DNA from: Alphaproteobacteria bacterium
Lineage (GTDB): Bacteria; Pseudomonadota; Alphaproteobacteria; DSM-16000; Inquilinaceae
Direction of reading: 5' to 3'
Length of the DNA: 6,847 nucleotides
Assembly: GCA_029263555.1 (NCBI GenBank)
Contig: JAJUFW010000162.1
Span: forward strand, 1 to 6,847
The translations under genes and the position numbers were made by a program. The notes under the pieces were generated by a model, which worked only from the letters and a program-made list of their open reading frames with translations, did no database searches and was not told where the DNA came from. Position 1 is the stretch's first letter. Each line of letters begins with the position of its first letter. Below are positions 1 to 5,759 of this stretch, piece by piece.

Positions 1-337
1 CTACGTGCTGTGCGTGGTCGGCCCTTATGCCATCACCCAGCGCCTGTTCGATGTCTACGTCATGATCTTCTTCGGGATCGTGGGCTTCATCCTGCGCGAG
101 ATGAAATACCCGATGGCGCCGCTCGTGCTTGGGATCATCCTGGGGGATCTTCTCGACACGAACCTGCGCCGCGGGCTCGTGCTCACGGACGGCGATCCCA
201 CCCCGTTCTTTACGCGGCCCATCAGCATGATACTGTGCGCCGCCACGATCCTGACCGTCCTCCTGAGCATACCGGCGCTAAAGAATGGTACTCGGCAAGT
301 CTTCAGCATCCTTCGCCCCGGCCGATCCCCCGGCTGA
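1..337 (+). CDS. Tripartite tricarboxylate transporter permease, TctA family (C-terminal fragment)
   Basis: This is the end of a large membrane permease of the tripartite tricarboxylate transporter (TTT) family, the subunit that moves a carboxylate substrate across the inner membrane together with a small TctB subunit and a periplasmic binding protein. The reading frame is open from the left edge (first full codon at 2), leaving 111 residues; full-length TctA proteins have about 500. Visible family features are the hydrophobic segment FDVYVMIFFGIVGF followed by LREMKYPMAP, the LVLGIILGDLLDTNLRR block, the GDPTPFFTRPIS block and a last hydrophobic segment near residues 74-92. The tail NGTRQVFSILRPGRSPG is less typical. 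The stop is TGA at 335-337. The TetR gene that follows on the same strand overlaps this gene as called. The substrate cannot be told from this fragment. Family assignment is firm; the rest of the operon lies to the left. Confidence 0.9.
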   Translation, partial: YVLCVVGPYAITQRLFDVYVMIFFGIVGFILREMKYPMAPLVLGIILGDLLDTNLRRGLVLTDGDPTPFFTRPISMILCAATILTVLLSIPALKNGTRQVFSILRPGRSPG

Positions 338-1022
338 GGCCGCCGACGCCGGGACCGCGGCGGCCCGCCCCGCCCGGCGCAACCGGGCGCCATTGCCGCA
401 TCGTGCCCGGAATCCGGAGCTGACGCGCCGACAGATCCTTCGCTCCGCGCGGGAGGAGTTCAGCGAGCGCGGCTTCGACGGGGCGCGGGTCGACCGCATC
501 GCAGCCCGGGCCGGGGCCAACAAACGGCTGCTCTATCACTATTTCGGGAACAAGGAGGCGCTCTACGGCGCAGTCCTGGCCGAAGCCTATCGGGAGATCC
601 GGGAAGGGGAGCGGGCGCTCAGCCTTGACCTTTACGAACCGGAGGAGGCGATGGACCGGCTGGTCCGGTTCACCTTCCGCCATTTCCTGGAGAATCCGTG
701 GTTCATCCGCATCCTGACCACGGAGAACCTGCACAACGCCCGTTTCCTGAAGACGCTGACGGACATTCCCAGCCTGCATTCGCCGCTGGTCGGCCAGATC
801 CGGACGCTCATCGAACGGGGCGCGGCGAAGGGCGTGTTCCGCGCCAACGCTGATCCGGTTCAGCTCTATATCTCGATTGCCGCACTGGGCTATTTCTACG
901 TCTCGAACATGCAGACCCTTTCCGTCATCTTCGACAAGGATCTGAAGAGCCTGCCGCTCATCCAGGAGCGCGAGGCCCATGCCGTCGACATGGTGCTGAG
1001 CTACCTGCGCCGCGGCGCCTGA
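285..1022 (+). CDS. TetR/AcrR-family transcriptional regulator
   Basis: This is a one-component DNA-binding regulator of 245 residues as called, usually acting as a dimeric repressor released by a small ligand. The TetR helix-turn-helix lies at about residues 45-92: TRRQILRSAREEFSERGFDG, then VDRIAARAGANKRLLYHYFGNKEALY, with the typical YxYFxxKEaL end. The C-terminal part (PWFIRILTTENLHNARFLK, and the YFYVSNMQTLS helix) reminds me of the RutR/NicS-like ligand domain, from memory only. Residues 1-40 are rich in Ala, Pro and Arg and probably disordered. The start is uncertain: ATG 285 overlaps the permease gene by 53 bp and has no clear ribosome site. A TTG at 393 would give a 209-residue protein beginning just before the DNA-binding domain, a more usual length, but also without a good ribosome site. 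Its position right after a TTT permease suggests it controls that transporter or a linked catabolic pathway; this is inference. Confidence 0.9.
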   Translation: MVLGKSSASFAPADPPAEAADAGTAAARPARRNRAPLPHRARNPELTRRQILRSAREEFSERGFDGARVDRIAARAGANKRLLYHYFGNKEALYGAVLAEAYREIREGERALSLDLYEPEEAMDRLVRFTFRHFLENPWFIRILTTENLHNARFLKTLTDIPSLHSPLVGQIRTLIERGAAKGVFRANADPVQLYISIAALGYFYVSNMQTLSVIFDKDLKSLPLIQEREAHAVDMVLSYLRRGA

Positions 1023-1046
1023 GGAGCCATTGCCGCCCGGCCGGCG

Positions 1047-1064
1047 CCCGGCCTAGGGGCCGGG
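1047..1064. terminator. GC-rich hairpin between convergent tetR-type and DUF1127 genes
   Basis: A perfect 7-bp inverted repeat, CCCGGCC at 1047-1053 and GGCCGGG at 1058-1064, has a 4-base loop. It lies between the stop codons of two convergent genes, so it could help end transcription from either side. Neither strand shows a run of T after the stem, so it is not a classic intrinsic terminator; Rho or simple stem pausing may be needed. Confidence 0.4.
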
Positions 1065-1074
1065 AGAGGGAACG

Positions 1075-1096
1075 GCGCTCAGCCGACGCTGAGCGC
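1075..1096 (-). terminator. Perfect 9-bp hairpin enclosing the DUF1127 stop codon
   Basis: GCGCTCAGC at 1075-1083 pairs perfectly with GCTGAGCGC at 1088-1096 around a 4-base loop (CGAC). The stop codon of the DUF1127 gene (TGA on the minus strand, 1079-1081) lies inside one arm. In the minus-strand transcript this would form a strong stem at the very 3' end of the coding region. It could serve as a terminator stem or as protection of the mRNA end from exonucleases. On the minus strand a short pyrimidine stretch (TTCCCTCTCCC) follows, but no real U-run. Confidence 0.45.
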
Positions 1097-1324
1097 GTGC
1101 GTCCGGTTCGTGTTCGCGGCCGCCTGGACGGCCCCTTCGGGGAAGACGGCAGAGATGCTGTCCGGTCCCTGGTAGACCACGGTTTCGATCAGGCCGCGGG
1201 TCAGCCCGATATCCTCGAGCTGGCGGTCGGTCAGGCTCATCAGCTCCTGATAGGTGATCTGCTGGGAACGGGTACGCAGGCCGAAGAAGCGCCTGAGGGA
1301 GGAAATCAAAGAGGTCTGGTTCAT
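1079..1324 (-). CDS. DUF1127 domain-containing small protein
   Basis: This is an 81-residue protein with the DUF1127 (YjiS-like) signature LTDRQLEDIGLTRGLI at residues 31-46, preceded by YQELMS. Short DUF1127 proteins are common in Alphaproteobacteria and usually of unknown mechanism; some have been linked to RNA turnover and to phosphate and carbon metabolism. Here the domain is flanked by a basic N-terminal stretch (SLRRFFGLRTRS, residues 9-20) and a longer than usual tail of about 30 residues (GPDSISAV to ALSVG) that matches nothing I know. Start choice: ATG 1324 is preceded by GGTGA at 1334-1330 with 5-base spacing. A GTG at 1333 is possible, and the frame stays open to an ATG at 1405, but that stretch is Arg-rich, has no family resemblance and overlaps a likely promoter. 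It is a single-gene unit, convergent with the TetR gene and divergent from pepP. There is no signal peptide or membrane segment. Confidence 0.85.
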   Translation of the reverse strand: MNQTSLISSLRRFFGLRTRSQQITYQELMSLTDRQLEDIGLTRGLIETVVYQGPDSISAVFPEGAVQAAANTNRTHALSVG

Positions 1325-1390
1325 GTCGTTCACCCGGTCTCGATGTCGCGGCGGACGGCGCCGGACCGTCCGGTTGCTAGGGTCGCATTT

Positions 1391-1403
1391 GTTGCGCCGC
1401 AAC
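1391..1403. promoter_or_regulatory. Short palindrome upstream of DUF1127 gene
   Basis: GTTGCG and CGCAAC form a perfect 6-bp inverted repeat around a single central base, 67 bp upstream of the DUF1127 start codon. The tight, odd-centred shape is that of a small dimeric-regulator operator, or a stem too tight to form a stable loop. It lies downstream of the weak promoter candidate at 1409-1438, so a bound protein could block transcription. No regulator can be named. Confidence 0.25.
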
Positions 1404-1405
1404 AC

Positions 1406-1426
1406 GGTTTAAGATGCCACTAAACC
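1406..1426. promoter_or_regulatory. Inverted repeat GGTTTA-N9-TAAACC in divergent intergenic region
   Basis: A perfect 6-bp inverted repeat, GGTTTA at 1406-1411 and TAAACC at 1421-1426, is separated by 9 bases, so the arm centres lie 15 bases apart. It is one of the few A/T-containing patches in this GC-rich window and overlaps the -10 region of the DUF1127 promoter candidate. It could be an operator for a dimeric regulator. It could also arise by chance. Confidence 0.3.
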
Positions 1427-1438
1427 GGGCCTTATCAA
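1409..1438 (-). promoter_or_regulatory. Candidate sigma70-type promoter for DUF1127 gene
   Basis: Read on the minus strand, TTGATA (1438-1433) is followed after 18 bases by TCTTAA (1414-1409), a loose -35/-10 pair about 85 bp upstream of the DUF1127 start. The region is the most A/T-rich part of the divergent intergenic space. Alphaproteobacterial promoters are variable, so this is a weak prediction. Confidence 0.25.
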
Positions 1439-1519
1439 TGAAGCTTTTTGCAGCGCAGCATAACGCGCCGCGCATACGCCTTGGCAGGGGCGTCGGCGAA
1501 CCGTCACGAAAGCCGCGGC

Positions 1520-1548
1520 TTGCACCCGGCCGGCAGCCGCTCTAGCTT
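1520..1548 (+). promoter_or_regulatory. Weak candidate promoter for pepP
   Basis: TTGCAC at 1520-1525 and TAGCTT at 1543-1548 are spaced by 17 bases and lie about 40 bp upstream of the pepP start. Each hexamer matches the sigma70 consensus at only 3 of 6 positions, so the spacing and location are the main support. Confidence 0.2.
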
Positions 1549-1572
1549 CGACCATCCTTCGCCAACGGTTGT

Positions 1573-1577
1573 GGAGA
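1573..1577 (+). promoter_or_regulatory. Ribosome binding site deciding the pepP start
   Basis: GGAGA lies 9 bases before the GTG at 1587. It is the best Shine-Dalgarno match near the 5' end of the gene, so it favours this GTG over the in-frame TTG at 1569 and the ATG at 1653. Confidence 0.55.
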
Positions 1578-1586
1578 TACTGTCCC

Positions 1587-3626
1587 GTGACCCCGATCGC
1601 GCCCGATGCTCCTGGCGACCAAATCCCGGAAGACGAAATCCTGGAAAGCCTGATGGCGGAGGCGGGCTTTACCGGCACCGTAGCGGATTTCCGCGCCCTG
1701 CTCATGGGCATAGAGGCGGCGCCGGCCGATCGTGACCAGGATGCCTGGCTCGATCTCGTGGCGCCCGGGGCGGATCCCGCCCTGGCAGAACGGCTGCGGC
1801 AGGTCCGCGCGGGTCTCGGGCGCGCCCGGCGCCCGGTCGTCCCGCGGGAGGACAGGCTGCCCCTTCTTCGGGCCGAGCTGGACCGGCGCGGGCTGGACGG
1901 CTTCGTCATCCCCCGCGCCGACGAACACCAGGGCGAATACGTCTCGGCGTCGGCGGAACGCCTTGCCTGGCTGACCGGCTTCACCGGTTCGGCCGGGGTC
2001 GCGATCGTTCTGCGCGACCGTGCGGCCATCTTCGTCGACGGCCGCTACACGCTCCAGGTCAGGGACCAGGTCGACGGGAACGTCTTCGAATTCAAGCATC
2101 TGGTCGAAGACCCCCATGCCGAGTGGGCGGCCGCGAACCTGCCGAAGGCGGGGCGGCTGGGCTTCGATCCGCGGCTGCATACCGCGCCCTGGGCGGAAAG
2201 GACGGCCAGGATCCTGCAGGCTGCCGGCGCCGAACTGGTCCCCCAGCAGGACAACCCGGTCGACCTCATCTGGCGCGACCGTCCGGCCGAACCGATCGCG
2301 CCCGTGCGTCCGCACGACGTTTCCTATGCCGGCAAGCCGGCGGCCGAGAAGCGGGAGGAGATCGCCGCTGCGCTGGCCGGGAAGGGCGTCGACGCGGCCG
2401 TCCTGACCGCGCCGGAATCGGTCGCCTGGCTGCTCAACATCCGCGGGGGCGACGTGCCGCGCACGCCGCTTCCGCTGTCCTATGCCGTCATCGACCGGGA
2501 AGGGCAGGTGGAGCTGTTCATCGACGCCCGGAAATTCGTGCCTGGGCTCAACGTGCATCTGGGCAACGGCGTGACCGTGCGGCCGCCTTCGGCCCTGGGC
2601 GCGGCGCTGGATTCCTTCGGGGCGGCCGGCCGTACGGTGATGGTCGATCCGGGAACGGCCGGGGTCTGGATCCTCGACCGGCTCTCCGCCGCCGGCGCCA
2701 CCGTTCGCCGGGACGGGGACCCCTGTGCCCTGCCGCGGGCGCGGAAGAATCCTGTGGAGCTCGAGGGAGCGCGGAATGCCCATCTGCGCGACGCGGTGGC
2801 GGTCGCGCGATTTCTCCACTGGCTCTCGCGCGAGGCGCCGGGCGGGTCGGTCGACGAGATCGGCGCGGCGGAGCGGCTGCTTGCCTTCCGTGCCGAGGGT
2901 GCGCTGTTCCGCGACCTCTCCTTCGACACCATCTCCGGCGCGGGGCCCAACGGCGCCGTCGTTCATTACCGGGTGACGCCGGAAACGAACCGCCGGCTGG
3001 AGCCGGGTTCGCTCTACCTGATCGACAGCGGCGCACAATATCTCGACGGCACGACCGACATCACCCGGACCGTTGCCGTGGGCGCGCCGACCGAGGAGAT
3101 GCGCGACCGCTTCACCCTGGTCCTGAAAGGGCATATCGCCCTGGCCACGATGCGCTTTCCGAAGGGGACCACGGGATCTCAGCTGGACGTGATCGCCCGG
3201 CAGTTCCTGTGGCATCACGGCGTCGACTACGACCACGGGACCGGGCACGGCATCGGCAGCTATCTCAGCGTGCACGAGGGGCCGGCGCGGATCGCGAAGA
3301 TGCCGAACCCGGTGGCGCTGGAGCCGGGGATGATCCTGTCGAACGAGCCCGGATACTACAAGACCGGCGCCTACGGCATCCGGATCGAGAACTTGATCGT
3401 CGTGCGGGATGCGGCGCCGATCCCGGGCGCCGAACGGGAAATGCTGGAGTTCGAAACCCTGACGCTCGCGCCGATCGACCGGGCCCTGATCCGGAAGGAG
3501 CTGCTGTCGCCGTCGGAACTCGCCTGGCTCGATGCCTATCACGCCCGGGTCAGGGAGCTGGTCGGGCCGCTTCTGCCGGCAGCCGAGGAGCGGGCCTGGC
3601 TGGAGGCGGCGACGGCACCGCTCTGA
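1587..3626 (+). CDS. pepP: Xaa-Pro aminopeptidase (aminopeptidase P, M24B), three-domain form with N-terminal extension
   Basis: This cytoplasmic metallopeptidase removes the N-terminal residue from peptides whose second residue is proline, and takes part in peptide turnover. The protein has 679 residues in the XPNPEP1-like three-domain layout. A creatinase-type N-domain lies at about 90-222, a second creatinase-like domain at about 250-385, the pita-bread catalytic domain at about 391-620, and a short C-terminal segment to 679. All five metal ligands are visible: D480 and D491 in LIDSGAQYLDGTTDITRT, H554 in HGTGHGIG, E587 in SNEPGYY and E601 in GIRIEN. The accessory histidines H460 and H563 are also present, so it should be an active dinuclear (Mn-type) enzyme. 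The unusual part is an acidic, helical-looking extension of about 88 residues before the first domain. No signal peptide is seen. The gene stands alone, converging on ligA. The enzyme class is firm; pepP is used in the general sense. Confidence 0.95.
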   Translation: MTPIAPDAPGDQIPEDEILESLMAEAGFTGTVADFRALLMGIEAAPADRDQDAWLDLVAPGADPALAERLRQVRAGLGRARRPVVPREDRLPLLRAELDRRGLDGFVIPRADEHQGEYVSASAERLAWLTGFTGSAGVAIVLRDRAAIFVDGRYTLQVRDQVDGNVFEFKHLVEDPHAEWAAANLPKAGRLGFDPRLHTAPWAERTARILQAAGAELVPQQDNPVDLIWRDRPAEPIAPVRPHDVSYAGKPAAEKREEIAAALAGKGVDAAVLTAPESVAWLLNIRGGDVPRTPLPLSYAVIDREGQVELFIDARKFVPGLNVHLGNGVTVRPPSALGAALDSFGAAGRTVMVDPGTAGVWILDRLSAAGATVRRDGDPCALPRARKNPVELEGARNAHLRDAVAVARFLHWLSREAPGGSVDEIGAAERLLAFRAEGALFRDLSFDTISGAGPNGAVVHYRVTPETNRRLEPGSLYLIDSGAQYLDGTTDITRTVAVGAPTEEMRDRFTLVLKGHIALATMRFPKGTTGSQLDVIARQFLWHHGVDYDHGTGHGIGSYLSVHEGPARIAKMPNPVALEPGMILSNEPGYYKTGAYGIRIENLIVVRDAAPIPGAEREMLEFETLTLAPIDRALIRKELLSPSELAWLDAYHARVRELVGPLLPAAEERAWLEAATAPL

Positions 3627-3648
3627 CCCCGGCCGGAGCGACGGGGTC
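3625..3648. terminator. Hairpin between convergent pepP and ligA
   Basis: GACCCCG (3625-3631) pairs with CGGGGTC (3642-3648) across a 10-base loop. It begins within the pepP stop codon and ends 8 bp from the ligA stop, filling the 30-bp gap between the two convergent genes. It could act as a shared bidirectional terminator, though neither side has a T-run. Confidence 0.4.
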
Positions 3649-3656
3649 GGCGGGAC

Positions 3657-5759
3657 TCAGCCACCGATCAGTGCCAGCCATTCCTGTTCGGTCAGGGTGG
3701 TCACGCCGAGTTCCCGCGCCTTCGTGGCCTTCGAGCCGGCGTCCGCGCCCACGACCACGTAGTCGGTCTTGGATGAAACCGATCCGGCGACCTTGGCGCC
3801 CAGGCTTTCCGCCTTCGCCTTGGCCTCCGGCCGGCTCATGGTCTCCAGCGTGCCTGTGAACACCACGGTCTTGCCGCTGACCGGGCTCTCGACGGGCCGG
3901 GGCGCCGTGAACGGCTCGACCGTCACCTGCTCCTTCAGGCGTTCCAGCACCTGGAGATTGTGCTCCTCGGCGAAGAAGGCCGTCAGGTCGCGGGCGACGC
4001 TCACACCGATCTGGTCGATCGCGGTCAGCTCGGCATAGGCGTCGGTCGACTCGTCGGCCGCCTCGATCATCGCCTTCTGCCAGGCCTCCAGCGTGTGATA
4101 GTGGCGGGCGAGAAGGCGGGCCGTGGCTTGCCCGATCTGGCGGATGCCGAGCGCGTAGATGAAGCGGTCGAGCGCGATCGTGCGGCGCGCCTCTATGGAG
4201 CGCCAGAGATTCTCCACCGACTTCTTGCCCCAGCCTGGCTTGTTGACCAGCTTGTCCAGGCGTTCGCGCTCCCGCGCCTCGAGGGTGAATATGTCGGCCG
4301 GCTGCCGGACGCGCCCGTCCTCGAAGAAGGCCTGGATCTGCTTGTCTCCAAGGCCTTCGATATCGAAGGCGTCGCGGCTCACGAAATGGCGCAGCCTCTC
4401 GACGGCCTGGGCGGGGCAGATCAGGCCGCCGGTGCAGCGGCGCACCGCCTCGCCCTCCGGGCGGACGGCATCGCTGTCGCATTCGGGGCATTTCTCGGGG
4501 AAGACGTACTCGGTCGCGCCTTCCGGTCGACGTTCGGGGACGACGGCGACGATCTGCGGGATCACGTCGCCCGCGCGCTGCACCACGACGGTGTCGCCGA
4601 TCCGCACGTCCTTGCGCCGGATCTCGTCCTCGTTATGGAGGGTGGCGCGGCTGACGACCACGCCGCCGACGGTCACCGGCTCGAGAATGGCGACGGGGGT
4701 GAGGGCACCCGTGCGGCCCACCTGGATCACGATGTCGCGCAGGATGGTCTGGGCCTGCTCGGCCGGGAACTTGTGGGCGATCGCCCAGCGCGGTGCGCGG
4801 CTGACGAAGCCCAGGCGATCCTGCCAGTCCAGCCGGTTGACCTTGTAGACCACGCCGTCGATGTCGAAGGGCAGCTCCGCCCGCTGCAGGCCGATCTCGC
4901 GGTAATAGTCCAGCATCTCCTGGACGTCGGCGCAAAGGCGGGCGGGTTCGTTCAGCCGGAAACCCCAGCTCCGCAGGCGCTCGCGCACGGCCCACTGGCT
5001 GTCGCCGAGGGGCGACGACAGCTCGCCCCAGCTGTAGCCGAAGAAGCCCAGCGGGCGTCGCGCGGTGACCTTGGGGTCCAGCTGCCGCAGGCTGCCGGCC
5101 GCGGCGTTACGGGGATTGGCGAAGAGGGGTTCGCCCCGTTCGGCCCTGCGTTCGTTCAGCTTCACGAATTCGGCGCGGTCCATGTAGACCTCGCCGCGGA
5201 CCTCCAGCACCTCGGGCGCGTCGGCGATCGTCTTCGGCACGTCCGCCAGGGTCATGACGTTGGCCGTCACGTCTTCGCCCTCGGTGCCGTCGCCCCGGGT
5301 CGCGGCTTGCACCAGGCGGCCGCCTTCGTAGCGGAGGCTGCAGGACAGCCCGTCGATCTTCGGCTCCGCCACCACTTCCAGCCGGTCTTCGTCCTTCAGG
5401 CTCAGGAAGCGTCGGACCCGCGCCTCGAATTCCTGGACGTCCTCATCCGCGAAGGCATTGCCGAGGGACAGCATCGGGACCGCGTGCCGGACCTTGCGGA
5501 AGCCGGTGGCCGGGGCGGCGCCCACCCGGCGCGACGGGCTGTCGTCGCGCCGCAGCTCCGGGAAGCGTGCCTCGATCGCCTCGTTCCGGCGGCGCAACGC
5601 ATCGTATTCGGCGTCGCTGACGGTCGGCGCGTCCTCCTGGTAGTAGGCGCGGTCGTGCGCGGCAATCTCGGCGGCGAGCGCCGCCAGCTCGGCCGCGGCC
5701 TCTTCCTGGGTCAGCTTCTCCGGCGCGATCTCGCGCAGCGATCGGGTTTCGGCGGTCAC
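3657..5759 (-). CDS. ligA: NAD-dependent DNA ligase LigA
   Basis: This essential ligase seals 3'-OH/5'-phosphate nicks using NAD+, joining Okazaki fragments and finishing repair. The 700-residue protein is complete. The NMN-binding Ia domain carries YYQEDAPTVSDAEYD (39-53). The adenylation domain has the nucleotide-accepting lysine K134 in EPKIDG, TRGDGTEGEDVT (154-165), NPRNAAAGSLRQLD (215-228) and DGVVYK (301-306). An OB-fold follows, with GALTPVA near 351. The four-cysteine zinc finger (C424, C427, C442, C448) has the same spacing as the E. coli enzyme. Helix-hairpin-helix repeats span about 455-600 and a BRCT domain about 622-700. No key residue is missing. The GTG start at 5759 directly follows the recN stop codon, and AGGA inside the end of recN lies 9 bases upstream, so it is probably translated by coupling from a recN-ligA mRNA. 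Length is slightly above the usual 670. Confidence 0.98.
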   Translation of the reverse strand: MTAETRSLREIAPEKLTQEEAAAELAALAAEIAAHDRAYYQEDAPTVSDAEYDALRRRNEAIEARFPELRRDDSPSRRVGAAPATGFRKVRHAVPMLSLGNAFADEDVQEFEARVRRFLSLKDEDRLEVVAEPKIDGLSCSLRYEGGRLVQAATRGDGTEGEDVTANVMTLADVPKTIADAPEVLEVRGEVYMDRAEFVKLNERRAERGEPLFANPRNAAAGSLRQLDPKVTARRPLGFFGYSWGELSSPLGDSQWAVRERLRSWGFRLNEPARLCADVQEMLDYYREIGLQRAELPFDIDGVVYKVNRLDWQDRLGFVSRAPRWAIAHKFPAEQAQTILRDIVIQVGRTGALTPVAILEPVTVGGVVVSRATLHNEDEIRRKDVRIGDTVVVQRAGDVIPQIVAVVPERRPEGATEYVFPEKCPECDSDAVRPEGEAVRRCTGGLICPAQAVERLRHFVSRDAFDIEGLGDKQIQAFFEDGRVRQPADIFTLEARERERLDKLVNKPGWGKKSVENLWRSIEARRTIALDRFIYALGIRQIGQATARLLARHYHTLEAWQKAMIEAADESTDAYAELTAIDQIGVSVARDLTAFFAEEHNLQVLERLKEQVTVEPFTAPRPVESPVSGKTVVFTGTLETMSRPEAKAKAESLGAKVAGSVSSKTDYVVVGADAGSKATKARELGVTTLTEQEWLALIGG

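Noticed and set aside
1325..1405. Upstream extension of the DUF1127 protein to the ATG at 1405
   Set aside because: The added 27 residues are Arg-rich and unlike the family, and the extension would cover the likely promoter and palindromes. The ATG at 1324 has a better-placed ribosome site.
1097..1423. A 108-codon plus-strand frame opposite the DUF1127 gene
   Set aside because: The opposite strand carries the clear DUF1127 motif; this frame is its shadow.
1448..1735. A 95-codon plus-strand frame covering the intergenic region and the start of pepP
   Set aside because: It overlaps the pepP start in a different frame, has an Arg/Gly/Pro-rich product without resemblance to any family I know, and has no convincing ribosome site.
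1542..3542. A 666-codon open frame on the minus strand opposite pepP
   Set aside because: It lies antisense to a gene with complete catalytic motifs and is rich in Arg, Gly, Pro, Asp and His without any recognisable domain. Long antisense open frames are expected in high-GC DNA with strong third-position G/C bias.
5600..5650. LigA Ia domain has Tyr-Tyr (39-40) where E. coli has Tyr-His (22-23)
   Set aside because: As far as I recall, a tyrosine pair at this place is common among bacterial LigA proteins, and the other NMN-pocket residues (D49, Y52, D53) are present, so I do not take it as a defect.
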